Assembly: GCA_002110485.1 (NCBI GenBank)
Contig: MOWL01000070.1
Span: 124,001 to 188,000 of the forward strand
Length of the DNA stretch: 64,000 nucleotides
Reading direction: 5' to 3'
Source of the DNA: Emergomyces orientalis
Taxonomy: Eukaryota > Ascomycota > Eurotiomycetes > Onygenales > Ajellomycetaceae
Position numbers and translations under genes: made by a program. Numbering within the stretch: the stretch's first letter is position 1; each line of letters begins with the position of its first letter. A model generated the notes under the pieces. The model made no database searches, was not told the origin of the DNA, and saw only the letters and a program-made list of their open reading frames with translations. Positions 47,835-60,080 of the stretch are shown here, in pieces.

Positions 47835-49009
47835 TTACGTTCAGACACATAGTTGAGACGATGTGAGGGAAATTAGATGGGAGGGACAGGAGCAGAGATT
47901 TGTTTTCCCTTGCTCCGTTTCGTTGGTTTGACTTTTTTGTGGCGTGATATAATCCTATGTATTCATTTTGCCATAGATTGGATTCAATACCTTAAAGGGT
48001 TTGTAAATTGTACATTACTTCTATTTTCTTTTCATTGCACTACTCCCGGCAACGATGAGGGCGCTCACAGTTTTTTCTGGCCAAACTTTTCGCATTTATC
48101 CCGCGGCTTTCCTGTTCCCTTATCCTTGAAATCCGGACTACATAAGAAGTAGAGCGGGAAGATTCGCATTCTAAAATTCTCTCAATGATCCCTCCCTTCC
48201 ATAATTTGCCATTCCTAAACACTCACATACGTATCCATGGGGGTGCCAATACAAAACACAAATCATTCTGACAAGGAGGACAAAGGCAAATAGACGTCCC
48301 AGTAATCAAATTAGATATATCATTTTCTGCCATGCTCTCCTCTATTTTATTTCCCCTCCCCAGTCAAATCCAGGAACACAAGACTGGCAATAGAAACACA
48401 AATGGCGGGAAAAATATAAATACCATAAGAGATGATCTCGGTTTTGTGAATAAATATAATGCTAATAATGCAATACTTCATATGGCCTTCAAAGTCCATA
48501 AGTCAGTGATGAAGAAGAAATCAGTCAATAAAAACCATATAATAAGATGTGCACATTTCCCATAAGACTCCGTAAGATTTTGGCACACAGAAAATGAAAA
48601 TGAAAAGAAAATAATATGAAAATGAGATGCAAATGCATATGCAAATGCAAATGTTAAAAAATAAAAAAAAAGATCCTATGTAAGTATGACGTCGCAAGTC
48701 AACATATAAACAGAAGCATACAAGACAATATTTGCCCGCCAAAGATGTGAACGAAACAATGGGAGTTAAAGCAATATAAGGTGAAATGGGAAGAAGAGGG
48801 ATAGGGAGGAGATAAGCGGTATATAGAGGTTGGGGGAAATGTTAGTGTTAGCTCAGCTCAATTCGCCAAAGGCGAAAGACAAAAACTAAAACGAAAAAAA
48901 AAGATAAGAACGCGCAAGCTCTTCTCAAACAATTAGATGTCTTGTCTCGTCTCGTTTTCTCTGCTTCCCTTGTCTTTCTTCCGTTCTTCTTTTTTTTCTT
49001 TTCTTTCAT
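47835..49009. other. Intergenic between convergent genes, no gene seen
   Basis: 3' flanks of uS12m (plus) and the mannosyltransferase (minus). AT-rich, with ATGCAA-type repeats around 48626-48655. No coding frame supported. Confidence 0.5.
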
Positions 49010-49156
49010 TTACCACCGTTTTGGCATACTGTCGTAGGGATCACTGTCGGTGCTGGACATGCTGAGACTGCGTCGTGGTCGACGAGCTTTGAACGCCGCT
49101 ATTGATACAACGGTAGTGATGAGGATTCCGCAAGGAATTATGATCCATCCGGCGAG
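49010..49156 (-). other. In-frame extension after the mannosyltransferase stop codon
   Basis: Directly after TGA (49159-49157) the same frame stays open for 48 sense codons to TAA at 49012-49010. It encodes a hydrophobic helix (LAGWIIIPCGILITTVVSIA), a basic cluster (KARRPRRS) and a tail LSMSSTDSDPYDSMPKRW. The TGA is followed by C, a context that favours readthrough in fungi. There is no GT in the last exon before the TGA, so splicing cannot remove it in the ordinary way. Either readthrough makes a longer isoform, or TGA is a recent premature stop. Confidence 0.6.
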
Positions 49157-50682
49157 TCATTCCTGTTCCTTTTCGTAGCCTTGAGGTTTCTGCATTTTAT
49201 TAATATCGAAATAGCGGGATGTGCCTAGAAACAGGAACCAGGATGGTTAGCAACAAGGCCAGTGATATTCCATATACGTAGGAGCTTATAAAGCAAAAAT
49301 GGAGGGATATTTGAAATTTAGGCGATCACATATGTTTTGTTTGGGTTTGCACTTACAAGAATATCCCTTCCAGTCGAAGTTGTCCTTGGGATTGCAGTGG
49401 CATTTCAGATCTAATCTCTTCTGTTCACCCGTCGGGCAATGGACAAATGGAAGATGGGCGTAAGCGATCTCGTTGAAGAAATGGATTTCCTCCTTTTTGA
49501 GCATGAGAGCAGCAGCGATGGAATGGACAGGCGCATCACCCCATCTTTCGTAGAAGAACCCTCCGTCCTTGTCTAGGACATCAAAATAATCGAGGTACGC
49601 TTGCGATCGCAACCAGTTTAGATCACCAATTTCGAAATTCGACCACTACGGAAATGCGAAGGCTTGTTAGTAAATGGTAAACAAATAAATTGCCTCAGGA
49701 ATATGGGTAAAAAAAGTACGCACGAAATGACAAAGGTTATATGTTTCCCCTCCATCTGCGCTGATGAATTCCATGTTGTTGTTCTCTACAATGTATTGAG
49801 GGTATTTTGCTATGAACTTCTTGATACTGTCCCAGATCGTGAGTACAGTTTCTTTGTATTCAATAAGACTGAGAACAAAGGCATATTTCTTCTTGTTGTC
49901 TTTCATAAATTTGAATGGGTCGAAGCCGATATCGCAGTAATATTCGATACTGGGCTCCACGCGCCAGTAATAGTCGAATTGTTTGAGGAGTTCGTGGCGG
50001 AAGAAGAATCCAGATTCATAACGACACATGTGTCTGTAACTGATGGAATCTCCATAGATGACTCCTTTTTCCTTCATTTCCTCTCGAACCTTGGCGGCTT
50101 TTTGCTGGTCGATAAAGTCAGGGAATGACCAGTGTTCCTTCGGAATGAGTCCATAGTGTGTCTTGCCAGATACAAGAGCAGAAGTTAACTTCTTAAATTC
50201 CTCATCGAAGGGCACATCATTAAGAAAGACCCAGTCATAGTGATAATTTCTGTTGAAGCGGTCCTCCACGTGGCGAATCGATTTGGCAATATCCCAAATA
50301 TCCCCATTTCTGGCCAACGTCACGAATGTTGCGTTTACTCGTTCATTGGCAGGAGTTGTAGCTGGCGAAGTGGCTACTGGGGCTGGAAACACATTCCCAG
50401 GTTCACTTGGTTTTGTTTCTGAACTCGGCGATTGAGGTGGGGGGTCGGGGTTGGATGGCTTCGATCCAGGCTTGAGGTTCGATACGACATCACTGGTGCT
50501 CGGGAGAGGTAACGAGGAGGAAGATATGAAATGTAGAATCGCAAGAGCCTTTTCGAACCAAAATAAAAAAGATGTCAGTTTCAGATTCAAGGTAAGACTG
50601 GAAAAGGCTTCAATGGACCGGAAAGACTGACAAAGACTGCAAATAAAATGTACCGTAGGTACTTCCCAGAAACCGAATTCAT
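49157..50682 (-). CDS. KRE2: GT15 alpha-1,2-mannosyltransferase (Kre2/Mnt1 type)
   Basis: Four exons, 50682-50632, 50548-49724, 49645-49357 and 49224-49157, give 410 residues. The tiny first exon (17 codons, donor GTCAGT) was found because the large frame lacked an anchor. Joined, MNSVSGKYLRYILFAVF plus ALAILHFIS forms a type II signal-anchor helix, as expected for a Golgi enzyme. A Pro/Ser-rich stem follows. Catalytic-domain blocks: NATFVTLARNGDIWDIAKSI, FDYYWRVEPSIEYYCDIGF, GGETYNLCHF spliced to WSNFEIGDLNWL, and GGFFYERWGDAPVHSIAAAL. The Glu of the FWSNFEI region and the WGDAP motif are intact. It transfers mannose from GDP-mannose to O- and N-linked glycans. The 5' leader contains tandem TTCGAGG-type repeats near 51215-51250. 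Confidence 0.93.
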
Positions 50683-53600
50683 CACGGTGTGGAGTAAGTA
50701 CTATTAACCAAGCTTTGGTTCACATAGACACACACACACACAGGGACGATGGTTTCGTTTTTTTGTTTATTGCCCTTTTTCGTTGTAGCTGGAACGGTGG
50801 AATGATAAACTGGGGTTCAAAATAAAAAGGCTCAGCGAGAACTGAAGCAAAGGGGCTTTGATTTCGTGTTAGGAAGCAGTGTTTAGAACGATATTTATTT
50901 TATCTTTGTCAAGAGATCGACTTCACACCGAAATATGACGGACGATGGGTACTCCTTTTTTGTAAACGATCAAAGAAAACAACAAAAATTTTTATTTTTA
51001 AAAGAGCGAGGGCAGAATAACGGGCCAGGGATCAGTAGATGACAGAATCCTGGCGGCGCATCACATCTGACTGAGCCGGTCGGGGCAGAAGTCTTCAAGA
51101 ACCCGGAGAAGAAACTCCTAAGCTGAGAAGAGCGGGCTTTGATATGGTTTGTCTGCTCGCTGGTGAGTTGGCGGAGGAGAGCTGTCGATAATAAAGGGGG
51201 CTTACGGCTGTTGGTTTCGAGGCTTCAAGGCTTCGAGGTTTCGAGGTTTCTTGCTTTGTTTGCTGGGCGTCTAGTCCGTAAGGTTGGACAGGATTGACGA
51301 CGAGATGGCGAAAGTGGGACTGGTGTAATTTTATGCATTGTATCCAAGCTAGTATTGGTTGTTACGGGAGGTACATGTACACAGAGTAAGACACCTGGCG
51401 ACACTCCTTCTGCCCAAACCCTGGAAGTAACTAAAACCGATACTAATTTAATAATGTTAAATTCATGGCTGAAATTCCAATCAAATTTTTACAACATTCA
51501 CATCACAGAATGATTCACAGTATTGCTGGTTATGATTCTGATATTTTTACCTAATTATTATTATTATTATTATTATTTTGCGTCTCAAGCAACCTTCTCT
51601 GCGGCGGCAAGTACACGATGATGTAATGTGCAGTAAAATTCAAATCTACCGAGATATATCCGCCTCCTTATCCACGGTACTGGCACGATTTCCCCTGGCG
51701 ATATCTTCGCCGTTCCGTGGAATTTCGGGCGGGTGCTTCGTCTCACTCTGTGCTCTCGGTGGCATCATCCTTTACACCATCAACTCGTCAGCTGCTGGAC
51801 CTTTGTCTCAGACACAGCAGCACATGCAAGCATCCCCCCCGTACCTGATACCATTTAATGCTGCCAAGGCCAAAGTGGTCTCTGGTATCATTGGCGCTGT
51901 GTTTCATGTGGTCTAGACTGGCCATCTCTAGCCCATGATTTAGCACAAGAACAGAGTATGATTGGCTTCTTGGGTGGAAAAGTCCCTTAGCCTGCAAGGG
52001 AAGATATCCCTTTTTACGCCAACAGCCTCTTAGGAATCGTCGAGAAATGAGCTGACACCTTTTCCTGTAGCTCAGCCGTGGCCATTGCTGTGTACCCCGA
52101 ACTGTTGGAATAGCACTTCCCTTGAGAATAGATAAGTGAGAAACACAAGCTGTACGGAGCGCCCAGCATGAGGAATATTTTCAAGTTTCATATGCTGGCT
52201 CAATCGATTCTTTGTGTAAAATTTTTGTTGTCGGAGTCGTCTTGGCATTTGCATCAATCGCCACGACCCATAATGCATAAACGCCACACACAACTCTTGT
52301 CAACTGGCATCAGGGCTGAATCGGACGCAACAATCACCACACCACAGATTCGCCATGCGGGAAAACAAACGGTTTTATTTGAAGAAACCAATGGGTATTT
52401 ATTGTAATATTCTGCATAAAAGCTGCAAGTGAATAGCCACCACAAATTTACACACCAGCCCGCTTAAAGTGTCTCAAAAAGCCGCTTTCAGAATGTCCCG
52501 ACCTCCAGCTCATCATCTTCCCCGGAAGCAAAGGACCAACCAAGCCAGGTCCTTATTAGTTCGGGCGGCACCATACAGCGACGCATTATGGATGTCAACC
52601 TAAGCAAGACTGGTGAAGAATCTTGCAAATGCCAGCTTTTGACTAAAGGACTGTATTGGCATGAGAAACTGGCGTGCAGGGGGCGCCAGGGGTATTCTAA
52701 GACCAGAAATGGGATCTAAACCGTCGTTGGGATATCATGAAAGTTTTGATTGCACTGCTCAACATTGTCGCCCTTACACCACCAGTGCCGATGAATTTTA
52801 ACGCGACTTGCGGGACCGAATATGCCAATATGCCCCTTTCCATGAGAAGCTCACCCCTATCTACATATCATTTCACAAGCAGAATCGTCGACAGGAATGT
52901 AGTGTCTTGAAAATACATTCACCGTTTAGTGAGGTCCAATGCACTGGATATATTGAGTCGGAGTTTTCACCCATCTCGCGCGAGACAATAACGGGTTTCA
53001 ATATCCAACTCTGATCGATCCGAGAGGGAAATATCATCTTTACTTGTCTGCATCTACATGAACTGAGTAACTATCATCCGGCTCAACATCAAACGTCAAG
53101 CAAACTCCCTGGCGGTTCGCTGTTCGGTAGACCTACTAGATTGGGGATGACGAAGCTTTTCCGAAGTAAGAGGCTAGGGGAGATATATCGGCCAGAGCTG
53201 CCACGGGTAACTACCAGTCCGGATCTAGGGCCTTGAGGATTGATGCGGCTGAGTATACCACCAGGTAAAGGGAGTTCCCCCCTGCAGTTATTTTTATTAT
53301 TTTTTAATTGCCCAGTGCCACGCCTTTCTAGGGTAGGTAAAGCAACTACTACCATAATAAGATGCCTAGCTCAGTTCACTGCGGGTAAAGAAGTGGAGTG
53401 ACTTCACTCTGCTGTTATTAACTGCATGTTGGCTTCGCGTGAAAAGCGAAAACGGTAAAAAGTTGTGTTGTAAATTTAAAAAAAATTTAATAATAATAAA
53501 TAATTGGTTCGAATCGCATGGGCTCCTACATACCTAGGTATTCCAGGTATGTAAGAGATTTGCCTGGTGCGCACCTAATTTGGAACCGGGTAGATGTTTC

Positions 53601-54194
53601 CAGGTTACCTTGGTACAGTACCCGTGACATTTGCAGATAGGCTTCTGTGGGTAAAATTAATGGTAGGGCTGCGCGGTAATATCTTGGACTGAGACGCGCG
53701 CTTACCTTGTGACGGTCTGTTGATCTTCGCTCGTTCAACCAGACGATCGGAAAGAACTTTAATGCGACGACAAGCTTTCAATGAACGTGTGGAAGACCTG
53801 TGTCTGACACCATGTCATTCACTGTGTAAACTCAGCACCATTATATTGGTTTTCCTGCTCATTTTCTACAGTCAATTTCTCTACCCAAGGCACGAGTAAC
53901 CAAACCCAAATCTTCTAGCCGCCAACACCGCCTACGTACTGGGCAGGGTTCTTTTTCCCAAGTCGAGGTTTCATGCTGTCCGGATGGGCCTATGGGTATT
54001 TATTACGTAGGGTTGCTCAAATGCCATCTTCTGGAATTCCAAAGCCCCACCCGGTCAGCTGGAATTATGCATTCCTAGACAAATCAGCTACGTGTACGAC
54101 GTGCTAATGCAGATTGCCAATCTATCATCAAACGGATGTTTTCTCCGTTTGGAGCATATGGACGTTTTTTTTATGGAACTGACAAAGCTTCATC
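50683..54194. other. 3.5-kb stretch without a recognised gene
   Basis: Promoter side of KRE2, then sequence with short open frames (51578-51916, 52168-52407 and 52808-53014, plus strand) that lack domains, splice partners or family resemblance. An ATT repeat lies at about 51556-51577. Probably intergenic or gene debris; it borders the right-hand accessory block. Confidence 0.4.
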
Positions 54195-56015
54195 CTATAA
54201 TTCACGCAAATACCGCACTATGTTAACATAATCTTCTTCCTCCGCTAGCGTCAATGGTGTATCTCCATCCTCATCCATACCCCGCGGGTCCGCGCCATGT
54301 TCAACCAGAACAACAACACACGCAAAGTGACCCTCGTCCGCTGCCATATGCAATGCCGTTCTTTTAAACTCTCCAGATGCAGTTATATCTGCTCCGTGCT
54401 GTAATAAGCATCGAACTACATCTCGATGACCGTTCCGCGCCGCGTCAATCAGTGGTGTATTAGTCGAAAATCTGGAGGACGTATTGGGATTGGCTCCAGC
54501 CTTGAGCAGGAACTGTGTCATGCCCGCTTCGCCTTGCTGAGCCATGTAATGTAGTAGAGAGGTGTTGAACGTTGTGTCCGCCGTGTTTGGATCTCCTCCA
54601 TTCTCAATAAACGGCTTGACTCGCAAGAAATTGCCACCTTTGGCTGCTTCAAGTATTTCCTCCGCGCCCTGAATCTGCGGTTCGAGATTATCCAATTTCC
54701 AAGAAGTTTGTCGTTGCAGGCTATTAATTGTCTCGGGCCTCCTAAAGTAAGGGCTCGATGAAGGGCTGGTTGGAGGTGTGGGAAGTTTTATTGGGCCAGA
54801 AGTATGAATTGATCCGGTTTGGCTACACGGGAATATAGGCGGAGATATCAGTCTCGGTGAATTATTTGAGTGCACTGAGTTTGGTTTAGTACCGCCTCCA
54901 GGTATAGTTGTTCCTGAATGCCCATGATGACCTGTTAGCTTGTGCCAGCACCTCTTCCATTGGAGTAAGTAAATATTTGGAGGAACGGAAAAGCACTCAC
55001 GCCCATGATCCCTTGACGAACCTATGGAGAGAAGGAGCCTTTTGGCATATGCAGCCGCTGTGGCTGCTGCATAGCCTTGCCAGTTCTTATTCTTGTGTGA
55101 GTCGGAATAATCACAAATTCCACGGATAACAAGGCATTGGAGAATGTCCTAGCGAGTTTGGATTTTAGTTCTTTGCGCCTCTGCTGCAGTTGAACGATTC
55201 CCCTTACGTACCATTATGCCTGCTGCTTCCATCTCGTAACACAAGATACCGTGCTCCTTTCCTAAACGATCCCTGGTCTTTGCATCTTTGATCACCGAAT
55301 TCCCTGATGCAATTAACCCGTAATGGATGACAGGTTCAACATTTCTCCTATCTGGCCTGGTTTTGATTCTGTTTCCATCGCATGCAGCGCACGTGTCACC
55401 ACCGGTATGAGGATACTCGGCCTGATAAAGGATGTCGCGTTTCGTGCCAGGGTTCGTGAATTTACCAGGGTTTCTCGTCACTATGCTGCTGACGAGATCT
55501 GATATACTCCCTTCGCCGACCATCTCGAACGCTTCCATTGTTGAAATGGCCGTCAAAACTTCCCTGGGAGGTTGATTTAGAACTGCTGTTTTAATCACCC
55601 TGTCGTGTTCTATTTTGCCGAAGTCATATTGCATAACGCCGGGGTGACCTGGACCTGGTCTACTGACGACCACGTCTCCAAGTCGGATATCGTAAGCCTT
55701 GCTAGGTGCTCCACCTCCGATTCCCACAATTAATCCAAAACGCAACGCGGGGAAACTGTTCGACAGATTGGTAGCAACAGAGGCAGCGGCATTGGTCCCA
55801 TATTTCCCAGAGGGCAACACCGTGATGACAATGTTATGACGGCCAATTCTGCCGAAGGAATAGCTGTTTCTGTCGGCTACTAAATCAGATGGCAGCTTGT
55901 GACGTTCATCAAGGCTGGCGATTGCTACAGCCTTTTCGAGTGGCAAGGCGCAGAGCCAACCGACTTTGTAGTCGGCGCACTGTAGTGACATTGCAGGCTC
56001 ATTTGTTGCCTCCAC
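54195..56015 (-). CDS. Nucleoside phosphorylase domain-ankyrin repeat protein (fungal NLR-like)
   Basis: Three exons, 56015-55212, 55148-55001 and 54931-54195, give 562 residues. The N-terminal domain is a PNP/UDP phosphorylase fold as found at the front of fungal STAND/NLR proteins: KVGWLCALPLEKAVAIASLD, LIVGIGGGAPSKAYDIRLGD, CYEMEAAGIMDI and IRGICDYSDSHKNKNWQGYA. The glycine-rich phosphate loop, the EMEAAG motif and the catalytic-type Asp are all present. A Ser/Pro linker leads directly to four or five ankyrin units, for example TPLIDAARNGHRDVVRCLLQ and TALHMAADEGHFACVVVLVE. There is no NACHT or NB-ARC ATPase between them. Such proteins are thought to sense or act in non-self recognition; enzymatic activity on nucleosides is plausible but inferred. 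Confidence 0.87.
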
Positions 56016-56880
56016 TATGACGGCTCAAGAGGGCTTTGAAAATCCTCTCATTTCAGATTGCCTTACCGTCCGCTGAAGAATGATAATGTCAGATTTGATT
56101 CCTGTAAAATGGAAACTTAATTTTCCTTTTGAAAAAGGAATCAAGGAGCCCGGTCTATTTACTCCGCGTTTGGGCAGCAAATCGCTCTTGGCTACGCCTA
56201 ATTGCTTGGGCTGCAAACGTCTCCGGGACTTTTGCGGGTTACTTCGGAGTTGCTGAATGCCATATATACAGATTGGCCAACAAACTTACTGGAGTTTTCC
56301 ATTACTCTCCATCTGTCATCCTGCAGCATGTAGCACCATATCGTGTTGGTTGAATTGGATCCCCTCTGATTTTCCATATCATTTCTAAGTCTCATGTGGA
56401 GGTGTTCACTTCTGCATTTTCCGATGTTCCCCTGGTAATCAGCATGTCCCAGCAACCTCCCAAGCAGTAGTGGTTTCTATGATGGCTTGAGATATGAGAT
56501 TCTCACCGCCACGTACGGCAATTGGGTAGCCATCATTACTCAATTATCTAGCAAATCTATTAATTCTGTCACCATTTAATTGGTACGTGAACCATACTGG
56601 TATATAAGTACTAAAAACGAGCATCACACCCAATTTAGCCAGCTTGCCCCACTAACAGTCAAGCCACCTTGGAACGATGCACATAACCCCTTTCCGCATT
56701 TGTTAGAAGACATCCCTCCCCTCTAGCTTTCAAGGCAATCGCAGATCAGGATCGAAAGATTTGCATTAAAGTCCCGCATCTGATAATCGGCCGTTGGTTA
56801 ACTCAGGGGCAATACCTGTTCAGTGAGATACAGTTTAACATACGTTGGTGGGTAAGGAGGTCCCACTTCCGATATGTTTC
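56016..56880. other. Intergenic, no gene seen
   Basis: Upstream region of the phosphorylase-ankyrin gene. Small overlapping frames at 56129-56455 have no family resemblance. Confidence 0.45.
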
Positions 56881-57201
56881 TTAAGTATACGCATCGATAT
56901 CCTTTAACAATTCCTTGGGGAATGTGGCAATCATATGGACGAGCATTCGATGGGTAATTCCGGCAATTAGAGCGTCTTTATGTTTTCGGTTTAAGGTGTT
57001 AAGGTTCGACAAACGATCGCCTACGACCTGGAGCAGATGGCTCTCCAGAAGTTCCCGGAGGTCGCCATCAGTCTGCGAATTTTTAAGAACGGTAAAGAAG
57101 CTGTCCGAAGCCTTATCTAAACCGTCGGCTATGCCCTTTTTCTGAGCACCGCCGAGTGGCGATTTTTCGTCCCCCGCCCCCGATTTTGTTGCCATAATCA
57201 C
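56881..57201 (-). CDS. Small unrecognised helical protein
   Basis: A single-exon frame of 106 residues (start at 57201, or at 57195 giving 104). The first 25 residues are Gly/Lys/Ser-rich. The rest is predicted mostly helical with heptad-like hydrophobics: GLDKASDSFFTVLKN, DLRELLESHLLQVVGDRLSN and MLVHMIATFPKELLKDI. No signal peptide or membrane segment. I do not recognise the family. It lies between the phosphorylase-ankyrin gene and the von Willebrand A gene, divergent from the latter. Clean protein-like composition and placement favour a real gene, but there is no independent support. Confidence 0.5.
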   Translation of the reverse strand: MIMATKSGAGDEKSPLGGAQKKGIADGLDKASDSFFTVLKNSQTDGDLRELLESHLLQVVGDRLSNLNTLNRKHKDALIAGITHRMLVHMIATFPKELLKDIDAYT

Positions 57202-58289
57202 GTTCGCTGGAGATGGAAGTTCAGGAAAACTATTTGAATAATAATTTGGGTGAGAAAGATTAACGGAAAATCATCAACGTCTGTCCATTGCAAAGAAGGC
57301 GGAAAAGGGATACTTATATCATGACGGGAGATGTGCTCCGCAGGCTACGGACTGATGGCACTGTTTTGATAAGGTGGCCCAACGGCATGAGTTCTGATCT
57401 GAAGGCAATGCCAGCAGTACGCAACCATGTCTCCAATAAGCACATGCCATTTGGTCATCAGATGCACCGTTTAAATTTATTTGGGAGCAAATAATGTTCA
57501 TCACGGAAAGACAACCGAAATTAGAGCTTCCAGTCAAGAAGTGGACGGCTACAAGGCGAGCTCAGTTCAAGATAATAATGTACCGAGACAGCGAGTTACA
57601 AGCTATGATGGCAAAACGACGTCGAAATTTGCGTTCATATTTTCTTTATTTTCATTTATTATTTATTTATTTATTTTAAAAAACCCTCTTTTGGTCTGAG
57701 CCTTCTCCTCGCTTTTCTACTCTTTTTTCGGAGTTGATAAGAACATGCACATGGCCATACATAGAAATGTGCGTGTATATCCCACGATTGCATGTGGGCC
57801 TTATGTTTGCGAATGTTTTTTTCTTTCCAACGCTATTTCATTATTTTCTGGCTCATCTGATTAAATGACGTGGTATGCGGAGCTGGTCGAATTTGCAACC
57901 CCCCGGCGCTTGCCATTTAAAATCGAACAACACGAAGCAGCAAGGCATGATTTTAATCTTGTTTGGTGGGGTATCTGTTTTTACAGAGCATCGTTGCTTG
58001 TATCAAAGGAAAACTAAATATTTCAGATATCTGGCTTCAAGTTGTTATGCCACGTTAACGGCATAGCCTTGCACAAATGGGAACCTTCACACGCACTCCG
58101 TATTATAAGATCTCTCGGCAACCTTACAGCGGCAAGATAAAGAAAGCTAGAAAAAATAATTAATGGGAATTCATTCCTGGGGCAGCCATGTCAGCGTTTC
58201 TACAACGACTTTCATATGACATCTCTGCTCAAAGATGAAAAAGAACCAAGCTACCTAGAGTGTAGTGATCATTTCATATCCTACCGGCA
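57202..58289. other. Divergent spacer, no gene seen
   Basis: Between the small-protein gene (minus) and the von Willebrand A gene (plus). A T-rich stretch with TTTAT repeats lies at 57640-57680. Open frames at 57288-57700 overlap on both strands and are not called. Confidence 0.45.
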
Positions 58290-59476
58290 ATGTCCTCTCT
58301 TTCAAGAAGAGGCTATAAGAAGGAAGAGGAGGAGTTCCTTAAAGGCCTTGTGAATAATGTTATTGACCAATTTTTTACGGAATTTAGGCAGCAAACCTCC
58401 CTTATAGCACCTCCGAAGCCTCCGGAGTCCGAAAAAGAGTATTCCGAATATATTTGGAGGTTTGTTGCCAACAATCTATCGTCTTTCTACCAGCCAGGAA
58501 ACCCTTTTGTGGAAAATCTGGTGCGTGAAGCAGCCGCTCGGGCTAAGCAGCTCACGGCAGACCTTGACCTAGAACCAAAGCTGACACCTAAATTGGTGAC
58601 CCTGGCTTTATATGACTTTGTGATACTCTGCGGTGCAGTCAGCTCTTTTTCTCACTGTGGACATCGGGCAAATTCTAATCGTTTGGATCAGACGACAGCG
58701 GTTCAATGACAACCGGAAATCGCATTGAGGTGTTGGAAGATACATGTCAACGCGTCGCTGATATCGCCACCTTTCTTCAACCACAGGGAATATCTCTTCG
58801 TTTCCTAAACACCAGTGGAAATTTTGATGGGCTAGTGCACAAAGACGATATTAAAAAAAGAGTACAGAGTGTTCAGTATGATGGGGTGACTCAGCTGGGA
58901 ACTATGCTGCAATCCAAAATCATCCAACCTTTTATTCTCGAAAAGATCAACACCAAACGCTTTACGAAACCGCTGGTTACGATAATAATCACTGATGGAT
59001 GTGTATGCTCCCCTTACGCATTGCCATCCCCAATTTGTTCTTGACTTTCGCAAAAGATAAGGGAGCTAACTTGCACGGAAAATTTGACGATATATACTAG
59101 CCAACCATCGAACACCCAACATGTTTGCAAGAGAAAGTCCTGCAATGCAAACAGATTTTAGATAAGCATGACTTCGAGCCGGCAGGTGCTGTCTTCCTTA
59201 TTTCCCGTGTTGGAAATGACCCAGATGCAGAAGAATTTCTGAAAGGCCTTAAGAAGGACAAAAAGTTGAGAGAGATGCTATATTGCGATGTCAAGCAGCT
59301 TGATAACCAACGAGCGCTCTTTCAACGGGCTGGTAAAGATAAAGCGTACACAAATCACGTATGTGTAACTGTGCTCCACAATCCTACCTGTATATCCTAT
59401 TTGTTAACATGTATTTTCTGTGTCAAAGCTTATCGAATTGTGCACGAATGCGTTGGATGCTCAAGCCAAGGTCTAG
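58290..59476 (+). CDS. von Willebrand factor A-domain protein
   Basis: Four exons, 58290-58632, 58692-59002, 59101-59358 and 59429-59476, give 319 residues. A helical N-terminal region of about 110 residues leads into a vWA fold: DFVILCDDSGSMTTGNR holds the MIDAS DxSxS motif, restored exactly by the first splice; GVTQLGTMLQSKIIQPF supplies the Thr, and PLVTIIITDG the Asp. The rest, AVFLISRVGNDPDAEEFLKG, matches a fungus-specific group of cytosolic vWA proteins I know by pattern but not by name. The second splice gives TDGC-PTIEHP where relatives have TDGE-PT, a small oddity, or a misplaced junction. The first donor is G|GTGCAG, weaker than usual. The domain binds protein partners through a metal; no partner is known. 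Confidence 0.82.
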
Positions 59477-60080
59477 ATGTTGGAGCGCTTGCACCTTGCG
59501 CGCCTGTGCGTCACCGTGACAGTGGTACCATTCCATATTTATGTGCCATGTTAGAGACTCATCATCGGACTCATATACTTTGGCAAACCTACGTGATCCT
59601 TGTCTTGGGCGACCTTTCTTCGGAATTTTGGGGTTACCACACATCCACCCGAGTTCTCCGAATTCCGAGATCGTGCAGCTAAAGGATAAGAAAAACCAAT
59701 GGTGGAATATGGCCCTGACCGGAAGATCTTTCCTAAGTCGAATTGAGAACAAATTATCCTCAATGATACTACTCGTGGTGGATATTTTGTCAATATGTTT
59801 AAAACCCCTGAACACTGTGACACTGGGGTGAATGAAGTGCAAAGTATTGCTGGGCTCTGCATAGCAATGATAATCTTGTGGTGCTCTGCTTTGCCAGGAA
59901 ATCTAGATATACCTTATATTATTTTTATGTCCAAGCTACAAGATACAAGATTCCGGCCTAATAACCCCCATACGCGAACAATAGGAGACACGCCGCTTAG
60001 TAGTACATTGGATGAAAGGCGACACAAGATATATATAGATTTAACTTAGAGGTAAAAATTACTTTATCAGTCGCTTGAAT
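59477..60080. other. Intergenic between convergent genes
   Basis: Both strands have open frames (59423-59842 minus, 59541-59831 plus), mutually exclusive and without domains. The minus-strand frame includes GNPKIPKKGRPRQGSRRFAK, which looks AT-hook-like but has no other support. Confidence 0.35.

Noticed and set aside
51578..51916. Plus-strand frame of 112 codons in the gene-free stretch
   Set aside because: No family resemblance, no introns to extend it, and antisense frames equally open.
53490..53530. GGTTCGAATC resembling a tRNA B box
   Set aside because: The flanking bases do not form a T stem, and no A box at suitable spacing or acceptor stem could be built.
59423..59842. Minus-strand frame with a basic GRPRQGSRR segment
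   Set aside because: Overlaps the last vWA exon, has no recognisable domain beyond a short AT-hook-like motif, and no splice support.
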